64,000 nt of DNA from Reyranella sp. CPCC 100927 (GTDB lineage Bacteria > Pseudomonadota > Alphaproteobacteria > Reyranellales > Reyranellaceae). A model generated the notes under the pieces. That model searched no databases and was not told where the DNA came from. It saw only the letters and a program-made list of their open reading frames with translations. The position numbers were made by a program, and so were the translations under genes. Of the stretch, positions 15,676 to 24,988 are shown piece after piece (the first letter of the stretch is position 1; each line of letters starts with the position of its first letter). The DNA lies in assembly GCF_007859315.1 (NCBI RefSeq), contig NZ_VOHA01000001.1, positions 806,001 to 870,000 on the forward strand, written 5' to 3'.

Positions 15676-15692
15676 GCTTTCCTCCACAGGGC

Positions 15693-16289
15693 TCAAGCCG
15701 CGGGTCGGGTCTGGGCAAAGGGCGGGGCCTCGCGATGCGCGACGGCGAGTTCGGCCAGGGCAGGGATCGCCGGGAGGATTTCCAGGCCGGGATTCGTCCG
15801 CGCGAGGTATTCCACCGCGACGATCGCGGTGATCGCCGCGGCGTCCAGAGGTGTCGCCTGCAGCGGTCCGCCTTCAGTCGCGGCCGCATCGAGCGCGCGC
15901 AGGCCGCCGAGGATCTGTGCGCGCCAGCGCGTGGCTTCGGTCTCGGGCACCTCGCCGCCGCGGAACGACAGGCTGGTGGCCTGCTCGCAGACGCCGTAAC
16001 CGATCGCCGCGAGCTTCAGGGCCGTGCGGCGCGCCGCGGATCCGGCAGGGATCAGCGGCGCCGCCGGTGTCAGCTCATTGAGGTAGTCGAGGATGGCCGT
16101 GCTGTCGATCAACACCTCGCCATCGTCGAGGACCAACGACGGTACCTTCGCCACGGGATTGTAGCGGCTTGCGATCTCGAATTCCCGATAGCCGTTCACC
16201 GGCTCGTGCTCGAAGGGCAGCCCGCGGGAGATCAGGGCCGCAGCAACGCGCCTCGCGTAGGGCGATCGGTAGGTGCCAATCAGCTTCAT
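15693..16289 (-). CDS. Glutathione S-transferase
   Basis: This 198-residue protein starts MKLIGTYRSPYARRVAAAL, a thioredoxin-fold GST N-terminus with SPYARR at the glutathione site. It has VPSLVLDDGEVLIDSTAIL with the cis-Pro and the DSTAIL motif that contacts the gamma-glutamyl group. The C-terminal half is helical. It would conjugate glutathione to electrophiles in the cytosol. It is the first gene of the GST-SDR-TetR unit, and the SDR start lies 17 bases after its stop. A sigma70-like promoter with a palindrome in the spacer lies about 55 bases upstream. Confidence 0.88.
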   Translation of the reverse strand: MKLIGTYRSPYARRVAAALISRGLPFEHEPVNGYREFEIASRYNPVAKVPSLVLDDGEVLIDSTAILDYLNELTPAAPLIPAGSAARRTALKLAAIGYGVCEQATSLSFRGGEVPETEATRWRAQILGGLRALDAAATEGGPLQATPLDAAAITAIVAVEYLARTNPGLEILPAIPALAELAVAHREAPPFAQTRPAA

Positions 16290-16343
16290 GTTCGGGTGCC
16301 TTCCCTTTATGGCGGCGACATCAGGTATTTCCTGTCAACAAAT

Positions 16344-16373
16344 AGAATACGACCGGTCGTCTATAAAAGTCAA
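16344..16373 (-). promoter_or_regulatory. Promoter of the GST-SDR-TetR operon with embedded operator
   Basis: On the minus strand TTGACT (16373-16368) and TATTCT (16349-16344) are 18 bases apart. The spacer contains the perfect palindrome ACGACCGGTCGT (16349-16360). Its ACCGGT centre resembles operators of TetR repressors that sense electrophiles, such as NemR. Repressor binding here would block RNA polymerase directly. Confidence 0.6.
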
Positions 16374-16659
16374 ACCCGGTATTCGTGTTCTGCGCGCGGA
16401 TGAGTCAAAGCCCCTGCGCGGAGCCTGCTTCGTGGGCGTACGTTGTGCGCGAACGAGTAGGAGCGTGACTGCCAGCGGCGCACGTCACCGCGCTGTCCCG
16501 CCTTCGCGATCTCCAACCTTCGCTTGAACCGCAACGATCCAGCCTGCGCAAAGAGATGCGCTGGGGTTTCGCAATGTGCGGATTTTGGCTCGTCGCCTTT
16601 CAGCCGCGAACCCGATCGCCCACGCTTGTGGGACTCTCGCTAGAGTGTGCCTCAGGATC

Positions 16660-16745
16660 GTCATCCCGAGCGCAGCGAGGGATCTTCTGAAAGTGACGCA
16701 CGGGTGCGCCTGCATTGAAAGATCCCTCGCTGCGCTCGGGATGAC
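16660..16745. repeat. GTCATCCCGAGC-type inverted repeat, copy A
   Basis: A 27-base arm at 16660-16686, starting GTCATCCCGAGCGCAGCGAG, is matched exactly by its reverse complement at 16719-16745 around a 32-base loop. Two diverged copies lie at 32218-32290 and 33228-33313. It sits between the GST operon promoter and the 3' end of another gene on the minus strand. Such elements are common dispersed repeats in bacterial genomes. The remaining non-coding sequence here (16374-16659) shows nothing I recognise. Confidence 0.8.
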
Positions 16746-16775
16746 AGCTGTATCAGGGACGCATGATTCCGGGTA

Positions 16776-17420
16776 CTAGCCGGCGAAGGGCAAATTTCGC
16801 CTGGAATCCGGGTCAATCGAATACGGAATGACGTCGCCTTTGAAGTCCGGCTCGGCCCGCACGCGATCAAACCACGCCGTCAGGTTTTTTCTGGTGGAGA
16901 CGTCAAGGTGGGCGTCGGCCGCGACGTGGCTGTAGGCGAACAGGGACATGTCTGCGATCGTATATCGATCGCCGGCAACGAAGGGCCTTTTGCCCAGTTC
17001 GCCATCCAGTATGTCGAGCGCTCGATTTCCAAAGGCGCGCGCCGACGGGACGCCCAGCGCGTACTGATCAAGTTTGCTGGTCTGCGTCCAATAGCGAAGC
17101 AGGCCGATCGACGGTTGGACGTACTGCTGCTCAAACATCAGCCATCGGATTACGCAAGCGCGGGCCATGCCGCTCAACGGCAGGTAGCGGCTCCCTTCCG
17201 CCAAGAAAGTCAGGATGGCATTCGATTCGGCGAGGCATTCTCCCGTATCCGTTTCAAGCACCGGCACTGCCCCGGTGGGATTTTTGGACAGGAACGCCGG
17301 CGTGGCACCCTCGCCTCTGAATATGGCGACTGGCACGATCTCGAGGTTCAGATTCAGGTGTGATGCCAGCAAGCGGACCTTGAAGCAGTTTTGCGAGGGA
17401 CCGTAGTCATAGAGCCGCAT
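16776..17420 (-). CDS. Glutathione S-transferase (second, unrelated subtype)
   Basis: From the ATG at 17420, preceded by GGGAGGATCC, the protein has 214 residues. It begins MRLYDYGPSQNCFKVRLLAS and has TGAVPVLETDTGECLAESNA. These are the GST thioredoxin-fold cis-Pro and the ES glutathione contact. The C-terminal domain contains FVAGDRYTIADMSLFAYSHV, the conserved N-capping box of GST helix 6. It is monocistronic and ends next to repeat copy A. An in-frame upstream start (17504) lacks a ribosome site. Confidence 0.85.
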   Translation of the reverse strand: MRLYDYGPSQNCFKVRLLASHLNLNLEIVPVAIFRGEGATPAFLSKNPTGAVPVLETDTGECLAESNAILTFLAEGSRYLPLSGMARACVIRWLMFEQQYVQPSIGLLRYWTQTSKLDQYALGVPSARAFGNRALDILDGELGKRPFVAGDRYTIADMSLFAYSHVAADAHLDVSTRKNLTAWFDRVRAEPDFKGDVIPYSIDPDSRRNLPFAG

Positions 17421-17907
17421 GGATCCTCCCGGCGCGATGGCGTGCGCCCATCGGCGCTCGCTCCCGACGTCCGATTTCATCGAATCTCGATAGTGACTGG
17501 ACAACGTTACAACCAGAAGTGAAACATACGACGGATGGATGAACCGGATTCACCGATGAGGGCGGCGAGGAGGCTGCCGCCAACCGCATTGCCTTCTTGC
17601 AGTTGCGAAAAATGCAGGGCGTCAGAGTCGGACGCGAGACACTTCGAGAGCGGGGGAGAACAACGACGCCGCGCACCCGGGACCCGGCGCTGGATCGACA
17701 AAGTTGCTGTTCGATCGTGCTTCAGATGTCACGGGAACCTTGCTGGCCGAGCAGGCGTTCACGGCAAGTCTGGCCCAGAGAAGAACACATGAACCCGCGG
17801 AAGATCCACGTCGCAGGGATCGTTCTCGGGGCGACATCGAGGGCGCGTACTCGTCGCTGGCGTGGTGTCCGCTGGCATGACGAGATCATGGACGAACCTG
17901 AGGCCCA
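17421..17907. other. 487-base gap with no convincing gene
   Basis: The stretch lies between the divergent GST and RibD-like genes. Only short open frames occur. One on the minus strand near 17622-17837 reads like a protein fragment (TSEARSNSNFVDPAPGP), but it has no ribosome site or recognisable domain. It may hold two promoters and the remains of a decayed gene. Confidence 0.4.
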
Positions 17908-18498
17908 ATGGCTGACCTGATCCTGCAGATCGCCGTGTCGCTGGACGGCTACATCGAGGACGAGAAAGGCTCGATCGACTTCATGGCGGGCGACACCTCG
18001 CTCGACGCGGTCCACACCGCCACCCTGCGGTCGATCGACGGCATGATCTTCGGTCGGAAGGCTCACGCCCTGCTGGCCGCATTCTGGCCCAGCGCCGGGC
18101 GGACGGCTGGCGCTTCAGCCGCCCTGAGCGAACAGGCCGAGCTGATGAACACACTGCCAAAATACGTACTCACCCATGGTGAAGAACGGACCGGGTGGGC
18201 GAACTCACACGCGGTGACGACGGAAGACGTCGCCGGCCTGAAGCTACGGGCCAAGCGCCCGATCGCGGTCTATGCAGGCGCCGGCGCGGCCCAGGCGCTG
18301 ATGGGCCAGATCGATGAGATCTGCCTGATTCAGTACCCTGTGCTGCTGGGCAGCGGCACGCGTCTGTTCGACGACGGAATCCGGCGCGACTTGGCGCTGA
18401 TGGAAAGCCGCGCATTTGCCAGCGGTGTGGTGCTGCAGTGCTACCGCGTCGGCCAGGTTTCAGTTCGAACACCATCCGGGCGGCGCCGCCGGATCTGA
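17908..18498 (+). CDS. Dihydrofolate reductase / RibD C-terminal family protein
   Basis: The 196-residue protein starts MADLILQIAVSLDGYIED and continues with IDGMIFGRKAHALL, the pattern of RibD-C/DHFR-fold reductases. It also has AVYAGAGAAQAL and YPVLLGSGTRLF, the NADPH-binding and closing motifs. These proteins use NAD(P)H to reduce pterin- or riboflavin-precursor-like substrates; the substrate of this single-domain group is unknown. The C-terminus is slightly longer and more basic than usual. The VOC gene follows 18 bases later. Confidence 0.82.
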   Translation: MADLILQIAVSLDGYIEDEKGSIDFMAGDTSLDAVHTATLRSIDGMIFGRKAHALLAAFWPSAGRTAGASAALSEQAELMNTLPKYVLTHGEERTGWANSHAVTTEDVAGLKLRAKRPIAVYAGAGAAQALMGQIDEICLIQYPVLLGSGTRLFDDGIRRDLALMESRAFASGVVLQCYRVGQVSVRTPSGRRRRI

Positions 18499-18516
18499 AG
18501 TGGCGAGGAAGGACCA

Positions 18517-18942
18517 ATGATGAACGTAGCCCCGCAACTGGCTTTTGCTGGCCAGTGCCGACAAGCCTTCGAATTTTACGCGAAGCTCCTCGGCGGCGAG
18601 ATCACCGTGATGAACACGTTCGGTGGCAACGAAGGTCGCAAACTGCCTCCGGGATCAGTGGCCGCGGGTGCCGATCAGATCAGGTTCGCGGAAGTGAGGT
18701 TTGGCGACACGTTGCTTCGGGGAAATGATGTCCCGGCCGACTCCTTCACGCCGATGCGCGGCTTCAACGTCTCGTTGCATACGAACAACGCTGATGATGC
18801 GCGCCGCATTTTCAACGGACTGGCTGACGGCGGCGAGGTCACGACCCCGCTCAGCGCAGTGGATTGGGCCGACCTGTTTGGGATGGTCGTCGACCGCTTC
18901 GGCGTGCCGTGGCTGGTCCTTGCCCTGCGCGGTGGCCGCTGA
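18517..18942 (+). CDS. VOC (PhnB-like glyoxalase fold) protein
   Basis: The 141-residue protein starts MMNVAPQLAFAGQCRQAFEF, followed by YAKLLGGEIT, the typical PhnB-like opening. It ends with WADLFGMVVDRFGVPWLV, the matching last strand of the vicinal-oxygen-chelate fold. PhnB-like proteins are dimers of unclear function, often next to small-molecule modification genes. A GAGGAAGGA ribosome site precedes the start. It probably shares an operon with the upstream RibD-like gene. Confidence 0.82.
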   Translation: MMNVAPQLAFAGQCRQAFEFYAKLLGGEITVMNTFGGNEGRKLPPGSVAAGADQIRFAEVRFGDTLLRGNDVPADSFTPMRGFNVSLHTNNADDARRIFNGLADGGEVTTPLSAVDWADLFGMVVDRFGVPWLVLALRGGR

Positions 18943-19080
18943 GCGGCTACGGCAAGGAGGGCCTGCGGGGCGCTACCCAGTTCATTCGCCATCATTTGCC
19001 CGGGCACAAAGTCGTGGCGCTCCAATGTTGGTACGATCTGCCCTTCACCGAAGCCCAGTACCATGCGCTTCTGACCTGCA

Positions 19081-20649
19081 TTACCGCGTTGGCCGCCTGT
19101 CGCGCGGCCGAGCGTTAACGAATCGTTTGATGGCCTCGAGCACTGGTTGTTGAGCACCCGCAAAGAACCAATGATCATTGCCGTCGAGCTCAACGAATTG
19201 AGCGCCGGTGATTTGGCTGGCCATATCGCGGCCTGCCGCAAGACGCACGGCCTGATCGTTCCGACGGTGCAGCACCAGCGTGGGCACAGAAACCCGTGGC
19301 AGGAGGTGTCTCACGTCGGTGTCGCGCAACGCCTTGAGCACGGCCCAAATGCCGCCGGGACTGGAGGCCGCGCGCAGCAGTCCGGCCCACCAGGCCCTCG
19401 CTTGGGGATCACGAGAGAGGCTCGGTCCGAAGGTTTCGATCCCGGCAGGGCCACCCCATTCGGCGACGAGCTGCTGGCGCCAGGCGTCATATTGGCTTGC
19501 CCGCAACGCGTACGGATAATCCGGCGCCCAACAACCCTTGGCCAATGAGCCGAACAGAATGAGGCCAGCCACGAGGCGGGGTTCATCGACCGCAAACTTG
19601 ATGCATGCCGGCCCACATTCCGACGCCCCAAACAGGATGACACGACGCGTGTGCGCTGCCCGCAGCACGGTGCCGATATCCTCGGCCGTGACGTCGACAC
19701 TCGGGGCGGATCCGACGCGGTCCGACAGCCCGATACCGCGACGATCGAACATGATGAGTCGCCCAAGCGCCATCAATGAAACCAGAAATGCCCGGCACGA
19801 GGGATGCTCCCAAGCGCGTTCCACGTGTGACACGAAGCCAGGCATGATCAGGATATCAAGCGCGCCGCTTCCGTATGTCTGATACGCCAGATGGACGCCG
19901 GCGCCCTCGACATAGAGTGTTGTTGGAACGGCATGGACCAGCGGCGGCGTGGTGGGGTCCATGAGCGCTTCGGTCGCGGCTTCGGGTGCAACTCCAAGCT
20001 CGTCACGCAGCCGCCGTGTCAGTGCCGCGTGGTGCCGTTCTGCCGAACGTCGATCGCCGGCAAGCAGGAGGCTGCGGATCAAATGCCGACAATACACCTC
20101 GCTCAGCGGATCGAGCTCGACAAGGCGTCCCGCGTGAGCTGTCGCGGCAGAATGGTCGCCGGCGGCATTCTTGTCCTGCACGAGGCGTTCCAACCCATGG
20201 ATGAGCCGCCCTCTGAGCGCCTCGCGGCGAAAGAACGCCCAATCGTCGAACTCGGGACAATCAGCCAGAGCGAAGCCCGCGAGGAAGTCACCCCGATAGC
20301 GTAGGCAGGCGTCCTCAAAGGCGCCTCCGTCGCAGGCGCTCTCGAACAGATGCGAGTCGACCGTCAGGTCGATCGCCGGAGACCACCGCACGCTGGTGCG
20401 GTCGGTCTCGAAAATGGGCTGGCCGAGCGTAAGCTCGATGCGATGAAGCATGCGCCGCAATCGCGCGCGGGCGGTCTCGCGGGGACTCTCGGGCCACAGC
20501 AGCGTGGCAACGACGTCCCGGGCAACGGCGCCCCGGGCCTCCGCGAGATAGATCAGCAGCGCAAGACCCTTGCGCAGGTTCAGCTTGATCGGGCGGTTGT
20601 CACCGTGGATCTCCGGGAACCCGAGCGTCTGAAGCGAGAACCCGGTCAT
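19081..20649 (-). CDS. SARP/BTAD-type regulator fused to an alpha/beta hydrolase
   Basis: This 522-residue protein is a two-domain fusion. Residues 1-230 resemble SARP activators. They begin with a winged-helix-like FSLQTLGFPEI and RKGLALLIYLAEA, then a bacterial transcriptional activation domain with DFLAGF, a helical repeat and RRLRDELGVAPEA. Residues 245-515 are an alpha/beta hydrolase: ILIMPGFVSHVERAW, DRRGIGLSDR, nucleophile Ser343 in FGASECGP, Asp465 in HRRNDQ and His493 in GNDHWFF. The nucleophile elbow is GASEC rather than GxSxG. The hydrolase part may sense or process a ligand that controls DNA binding. It is divergent from the quinone oxidoreductase gene, a possible target. Confidence 0.82.
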   Translation of the reverse strand: MTGFSLQTLGFPEIHGDNRPIKLNLRKGLALLIYLAEARGAVARDVVATLLWPESPRETARARLRRMLHRIELTLGQPIFETDRTSVRWSPAIDLTVDSHLFESACDGGAFEDACLRYRGDFLAGFALADCPEFDDWAFFRREALRGRLIHGLERLVQDKNAAGDHSAATAHAGRLVELDPLSEVYCRHLIRSLLLAGDRRSAERHHAALTRRLRDELGVAPEAATEALMDPTTPPLVHAVPTTLYVEGAGVHLAYQTYGSGALDILIMPGFVSHVERAWEHPSCRAFLVSLMALGRLIMFDRRGIGLSDRVGSAPSVDVTAEDIGTVLRAAHTRRVILFGASECGPACIKFAVDEPRLVAGLILFGSLAKGCWAPDYPYALRASQYDAWRQQLVAEWGGPAGIETFGPSLSRDPQARAWWAGLLRAASSPGGIWAVLKALRDTDVRHLLPRVSVPTLVLHRRNDQAVRLAAGRDMASQITGAQFVELDGNDHWFFAGAQQPVLEAIKRFVNARPRDRRPTR

Positions 20650-20869
20650 GAAATCTCCCCCTTGCCCTATCGGTGCCCCGGGGACGCACAGGGGACGGTC
20701 CGGTGATACCTGTCAGGCGCTCGCTATCGAGCGGTTCAGGCTCTTGCATTCGGCACCGCTGCCGCCAGCACGGGGAAACATTGATGTTCGCGCGTCTCTT
20801 AATCCTGTTCTACGCCATCGTGAGCCGGGCGGACAATCGCCAGGCACCTCGGCCTGTGGGAGCGCCACG

Positions 20870-21847
20870 ATGAGAGCCGTGCTATGCAGTGCGTTCACTG
20901 GCGCGGAGGACCTGCGCATCGGCGAGATCGACGAGCCGAAGCCGGCCAGTGACGAGATTCTGATCGACGTCCATGCGGCCTCCGTGAGTTTCATGGACCA
21001 TCTGCTGGTCTCGGGCCGTTACCAGATGCGACCATCGACGCCATTCGTGCCCGGCACTGAAGCGGCAGGCGTCGTCATCGCGGTTGGTGAGAGGGTCACG
21101 AGATTTCAGCCGGGCGATCGCGTGGCGTGTGGGAGCTGGACGGGCGGCTATGCCGAGCGGATGATCGCCAAGGAACGGCAGTGTGTGCGGTTGCCGGTCG
21201 GCGTCGCTTTCGAAACGGCGGCCACGGTCTGGCACAGCTACGGCACGGCGTACTATGCCTTGGTCGAGGCGGCACGAGCGCAACCCGGTGAAACGGTGTT
21301 TGTCACTGGGGCCGCAGGTGGAGTTGGCCTCGCCGCCGTCGACCTTGCCGGCTACTTGGGCCTGCGCGTCGTCGCCGGTGTCGGCTCCGACGACAAGGCG
21401 GGTTTGGTGCGCGGCTACGGTGTCTGCGATGTCATCAACTATCGGAACGAAGACCTGCGCGAGCGGATCAAGTCGATAACCGGTGGCGAAGGCATCGATA
21501 TCTGCCTCGACAACATCGGCGGAACGATGTTCGAGCAACTGGCGCGGCTGATGAAGTGGGGTGGACGGCTGATGCCGATCGGTTTCACCAGTGGCCAGAT
21601 TCCGTCGCTGCCAATGAACCTCCCGTTATTGAAGAACTATTCCATCGTTGGTGTCTTTGTCGGCGCCTGGATAGAGAAATTCCCTGAGCAGGCTGCGCGC
21701 ATGAATGACACCCTGGCGCAGTTGTTGGCCGAGGGGAAGATTCACCCCCACATCGATCGCGTCCTTCCCCTGGAACAGGTCAAGGAAGCGCTGCGCGCCG
21801 TGGCTGATCGGACGGTTCAGGGAAGAATCGTCCTGAGCACAAGGTGA
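20870..21847 (+). CDS. NADPH:quinone oxidoreductase-like zinc-independent MDR enzyme
   Basis: The 325-residue protein from ATG 20870 is a medium-chain reductase of the quinone oxidoreductase branch. It has GTEAAGVVIAVGERV in the GroES-like half, VFVTGAAGGVGLAAVDLAGY as the NADPH-binding loop, and DICLDNIGGTMFEQL. No structural or catalytic zinc cysteines are seen. It would reduce quinones, enones or enoyl esters with NADPH. It is divergent from the SARP-hydrolase gene and lies 36 bases before the hotdog-like gene, so those two probably form a unit. Confidence 0.85.
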   Translation: MRAVLCSAFTGAEDLRIGEIDEPKPASDEILIDVHAASVSFMDHLLVSGRYQMRPSTPFVPGTEAAGVVIAVGERVTRFQPGDRVACGSWTGGYAERMIAKERQCVRLPVGVAFETAATVWHSYGTAYYALVEAARAQPGETVFVTGAAGGVGLAAVDLAGYLGLRVVAGVGSDDKAGLVRGYGVCDVINYRNEDLRERIKSITGGEGIDICLDNIGGTMFEQLARLMKWGGRLMPIGFTSGQIPSLPMNLPLLKNYSIVGVFVGAWIEKFPEQAARMNDTLAQLLAEGKIHPHIDRVLPLEQVKEALRAVADRTVQGRIVLSTR

Positions 21848-21883
21848 GAGTTCGCTGGCGGCGGGCAAGAGAGGAAGGAATCG

Positions 21884-22642
21884 ATGACATCGATAATCAT
21901 CGACAAGCGGTACTGCGGGCCTCCGAACTCCGGGAACGGCGGATATGTCTGTGGCCGGCTGGCCCGGCACATTTCAGGCAGCGCGGAGATCACGCTGCGC
22001 GCACCGCCGCCCCTGGACAAGCAGCTCGATGTCGTCGCGGCGGACGACGGGTTGTGGGAGCTTCGCGATGGCGCCACGGTCGTCGCCACCGGACGACCGG
22101 CAAGTCTTGAACTTGCGCGCCTGGAGAAGGCAAGCTTCGACGAGGCATGTGCCGCCGAGCTGCTGACGCCGGTCAAACCGCACGAGCATCCGCTGCCGAC
22201 GTGTTTCGTGTGCGGTCCTGCGCGGTCGCCGGGAGATGGCCTGCGCATTTTTCCCGGACCGCTCGTGCGTCAGTCCCGGAATGCTTCGGCTGTGCTCGCG
22301 GCGACCTGGACACCGGATCCGAGCCTGACGGCGGAGGACGGCTTCGTCGCGCCCGAATTTCTCTGGTCGGCGCTCGATTGTCCCACGGGCTATGCGTCCT
22401 CTCATGACCGGGAGAGCGGCAGCTTCGATGGGACGCCGATCCTGTTGGGTCGGATGTCGGCACGGATAGAGACACGGCCGCGCCCGGGAGAACGCTGCGT
22501 CATCACGGCCTGGGAGGCCGGCCGCGACGGCCGCAAACGCGTTGCCGAGGCCGCGGCCTATGGTGAAGCGGGAGCGTTGCTGGCCGTGGCTCGATCGACG
22601 TGGATTGCAGTTGACCGCCAAGTGCAGCTCGGTCGCGCCTGA
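21884..22642 (+). CDS. Hotdog-fold thioesterase-like conserved protein
   Basis: The 252-residue protein has a GAGGAAGGA site before the ATG. It begins with the strand-rich YCGPPNSGNGGYVCGRLARH, carries TCFVCGPAR (a CxxC), and has PEFLWSALDCPTGYA, which looks like the central helix of a hotdog domain. It ends with AVARSTWIAV. This arrangement is seen in uncharacterised double-hotdog acyl-CoA thioesterase-like proteins. The function is inferred from fold only. It follows the quinone oxidoreductase gene on the same strand. Confidence 0.65.
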   Translation: MTSIIIDKRYCGPPNSGNGGYVCGRLARHISGSAEITLRAPPPLDKQLDVVAADDGLWELRDGATVVATGRPASLELARLEKASFDEACAAELLTPVKPHEHPLPTCFVCGPARSPGDGLRIFPGPLVRQSRNASAVLAATWTPDPSLTAEDGFVAPEFLWSALDCPTGYASSHDRESGSFDGTPILLGRMSARIETRPRPGERCVITAWEAGRDGRKRVAEAAAYGEAGALLAVARSTWIAVDRQVQLGRA

Positions 22643-22740
22643 AGCCTGTGCGGTCGGCGGCTACGGCAATGCCGGGCAATCATTCCCTGCTCGCCGCGGA
22701 TCCGGTGGAGATCAGCGGCGCTGACGGTGTCAACGCATCG

Positions 22741-23271
22741 CTACAGGACGGCCTCGGCGAGGAACCAGATGCGTCCCTCGGCCTCGTCGACCCAGTTCTC
22801 GATCAGGCTTGCCGTCGCGATGTCATGATGCTCATCGCAGAGGTCATGGGCCTCGCGGAGATTTATGGCGAGACGCCGGTTGTCGTCGCGTAGCTCGCTC
22901 AGCATGTCGGCAGCCGCGATGTCTTCGGCGTCGTTGTCCGCTGCGCGCTGCAGGCGAGCGATGTGGCCCACCGAGCGCAGCGTCGTGCCGCCAAGCTTGC
23001 GCACGCGTTCGGCAACGGGGTCGATGGTGGCGAGCACCTGAGCACTCTGCTCATCGAGCAGGAGGTGGTAGCTGCGGAAGTGCGGCCCCGACACATGCCA
23101 GTGGAAGTTCTTGCTCTTCACGTAGAGGGCGAAAAGATCTGCCAGCACCGCGTTAAGCGCGGCCGAGATCGCGATGACGCCCTCAGGGCTTACACCGGCG
23201 GGTTGCTGTGCCGGGCGGTCGTCGCGCGGCATCGTGTTGGTCGCACGCATGGGCATTCTCTCCTTATTCAT
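22741..23271 (-). CDS. dps: DNA-binding ferritin-like protein Dps
   Basis: This 176-residue protein is a Dps-family ferritin. [20 protein letters not shown] carries the ferroxidase histidine and acidic ligands shared between subunits, and [20 protein letters not shown] lies in the last helices. Dps oxidises Fe2+ with H2O2 and coats DNA under oxidative stress. The ATG overlaps the catalase stop as ATGA (23268-23271), with GGAG eight bases upstream, so translation is coupled to catalase. Further ATGs at 23256 and 23250 with an AAGGAG site could give a shorter form. Confidence 0.9.
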   Translation of the reverse strand: MNKERMPMRATNTMPRDDRPAQQPAGVSPEGVIAISAALNAVLADLFALYVKSKNFHWHVSGPHFRSYHLLLDEQSAQVLATIDPVAERVRKLGGTTLRSVGHIARLQRAADNDAEDIAAADMLSELRDDNRRLAINLREAHDLCDEHHDIATASLIENWVDEAEGRIWFLAEAVL

Positions 23272-24728
23272 CGCGGCGTCTCCGTGACGCTCGCGAGGCG
23301 CTTCAGGGCTGCAGCGACGCCGGCCCCGTATGCGGGATCGGCCTTGGTGCAGTTGGCGACGTGGCGCCGCTGGATGTCGACGGCGGCGCGGCCCACGGCG
23401 CGCGCGGTGTTGTCAAACAGCGCCTGCCGCTGACCAGACGTCATCTTGCGGAACAGATCGCCCGGCTGCTGATAGTGGTCGTCGGGCTGATCCCAGTGGG
23501 CGGCGGCGCCGTCGATCTCGAGCGGCGGTTCGTTGAGATCGCGCTGGTCAGCCCATTCACGCCGGCTGTTCGGGAAGTAGGGCGGCATGCGCCCGAGATT
23601 GCCGTCCGTGCGCATCGCGCCGTCGCGGTGATAGCTGTGGAACGGGCATTTCGGCGCGTTGACCGGAATGTGGTTGAAGTTCACCCCGAGCCGGTAACGC
23701 TGGGTGTCGCCATACGAGAACAGCCGCGCCTGCAACATCTTGTCGGGCGAGAAGCCGATCCCCGGCACGATGTTCGCTGGCGAGAACGCGGCCTGCTCGA
23801 CCTCGGCGAAGACGTTCTCCGGATTGCGGTTGAGCTCGATATGGCCGACCTCGATCAGCGGGAAGGCCGCCTTCGGCCAGACCTTGGTCAGGTCGAACGG
23901 ATTGAACGGGAACGTTTTGGCCTGCGCATCGGTCATGACCTGGATGAAAAACGTCCAGCGCGGCAACTGTCCGCGCTCGATGCTGTCGAAGAGATCACGC
24001 TGGTGTGTCTCACGGTCCTTGCCGACCAGGGATTCCGCTTCGGCATCGGTCAGGTTCTCGATGCCCTGCTGGGTGCGGAAGTGGAATTTCACCCAGGTCC
24101 GCTCGTTCGCGGCGTTGATGAAGCTGTAGGTGTGGCTGCCGAAGCCATGCATGTGGCGGTAGCTCCTCGGAATGCCGCGCTCGCTCATCACGATCGTGAC
24201 CTGGTGCAGTGCCTCGGGCAGCAGCGTCCAGAAGTCCCAGTTGTTGTCGGCGCTACGCATGCCGGTACGCGGATCGCGCTTGACCGCGTGGCCGAGGTCG
24301 GGGAAGCGCAAAGGATCACGGGAGAAGAAGACGGGCGTGTTGTTGCCCACCATGTCCCAGTTGCCTTCTTCCGTGTAGAACTTCAGCGCGAAGCCGCGGA
24401 TGTCGCGCTCGGCATCCGCCGCGCCGCGTTCCCCGGCAACGGTCGAGAAGCGGGTGAACAGGGGAGTCTGCTTGCCGATCCGCGAGAAGATCCTGGCCTT
24501 GGTGTAGCGGGTAATGTCGTGGGTGACGGTGAAGGTTCCGTAGGCGCCGGATCCCTTGGCGTGCATACGCCGCTCGGGGATGACCTCGCGGTCGAAATGG
24601 GCGAGCTTCTCGACCAGCCAGATGTCCTGCAGCAGCGCAGGACCGCGGCGGCCGGCGGTCTGGATGTTGAGATTGTCGCTGACCGGGGCTCCTGTCGCGT
24701 GGGTCAGAGAAGGTGGTTGGTCAGCCAT
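23268..24728 (-). CDS. Monofunctional heme catalase (clade 3)
   Basis: The 486-residue protein is a small-subunit catalase. It shows the distal site [20 protein letters not shown] with its catalytic His, then [10 protein letters not shown] with the conserved Asn. [16 protein letters not shown] carries the proximal heme Tyr, and IPVNAPKC follows. It breaks down H2O2 in the cytosol. Its stop codon overlaps the Dps start, so peroxide removal and iron sequestration are produced together. The gene lies 260 bases downstream of a LysR gene on the same strand. No OxyR-like gene is adjacent. Confidence 0.93.
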   Translation of the reverse strand: MADQPPSLTHATGAPVSDNLNIQTAGRRGPALLQDIWLVEKLAHFDREVIPERRMHAKGSGAYGTFTVTHDITRYTKARIFSRIGKQTPLFTRFSTVAGERGAADAERDIRGFALKFYTEEGNWDMVGNNTPVFFSRDPLRFPDLGHAVKRDPRTGMRSADNNWDFWTLLPEALHQVTIVMSERGIPRSYRHMHGFGSHTYSFINAANERTWVKFHFRTQQGIENLTDAEAESLVGKDRETHQRDLFDSIERGQLPRWTFFIQVMTDAQAKTFPFNPFDLTKVWPKAAFPLIEVGHIELNRNPENVFAEVEQAAFSPANIVPGIGFSPDKMLQARLFSYGDTQRYRLGVNFNHIPVNAPKCPFHSYHRDGAMRTDGNLGRMPPYFPNSRREWADQRDLNEPPLEIDGAAAHWDQPDDHYQQPGDLFRKMTSGQRQALFDNTARAVGRAAVDIQRRHVANCTKADPAYGAGVAAALKRLASVTETPR

Positions 24729-24988
24729 CCGACAGTCCTCATTTCAGGTGTTGCCGCCGCGCTCGGTGTTCGGCGGCGCCATGCACGTGCCGACGTATCA
24801 GCCACGGCAGTGGGAACCGCTGCGACACGCAAAAGTAGCGGCAGTGAAATTCGCTCGTGCGGTGGTTACATGCGCTTCGACGCGATCGCCGGTAAGGCCG
24901 CGTGTGCGGGAAGCACCGTGCCGAAAATGAAACGCTCGATGGGACCGAACGGCCCGCTTGCCGGCAGATGGTTTCCGGCCGCCTGAAC

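Noticed and set aside
18943-19080. Gene in the gap between the VOC and SARP-hydrolase genes
   Set aside because: The gap is only about 140 bases, and the frame starting inside the VOC gene shows no domain or ribosome site.
23208-24986. 592-codon frame opposite catalase and Dps
   Set aside because: It overlaps two well-supported genes on the other strand and has no recognisable domain.
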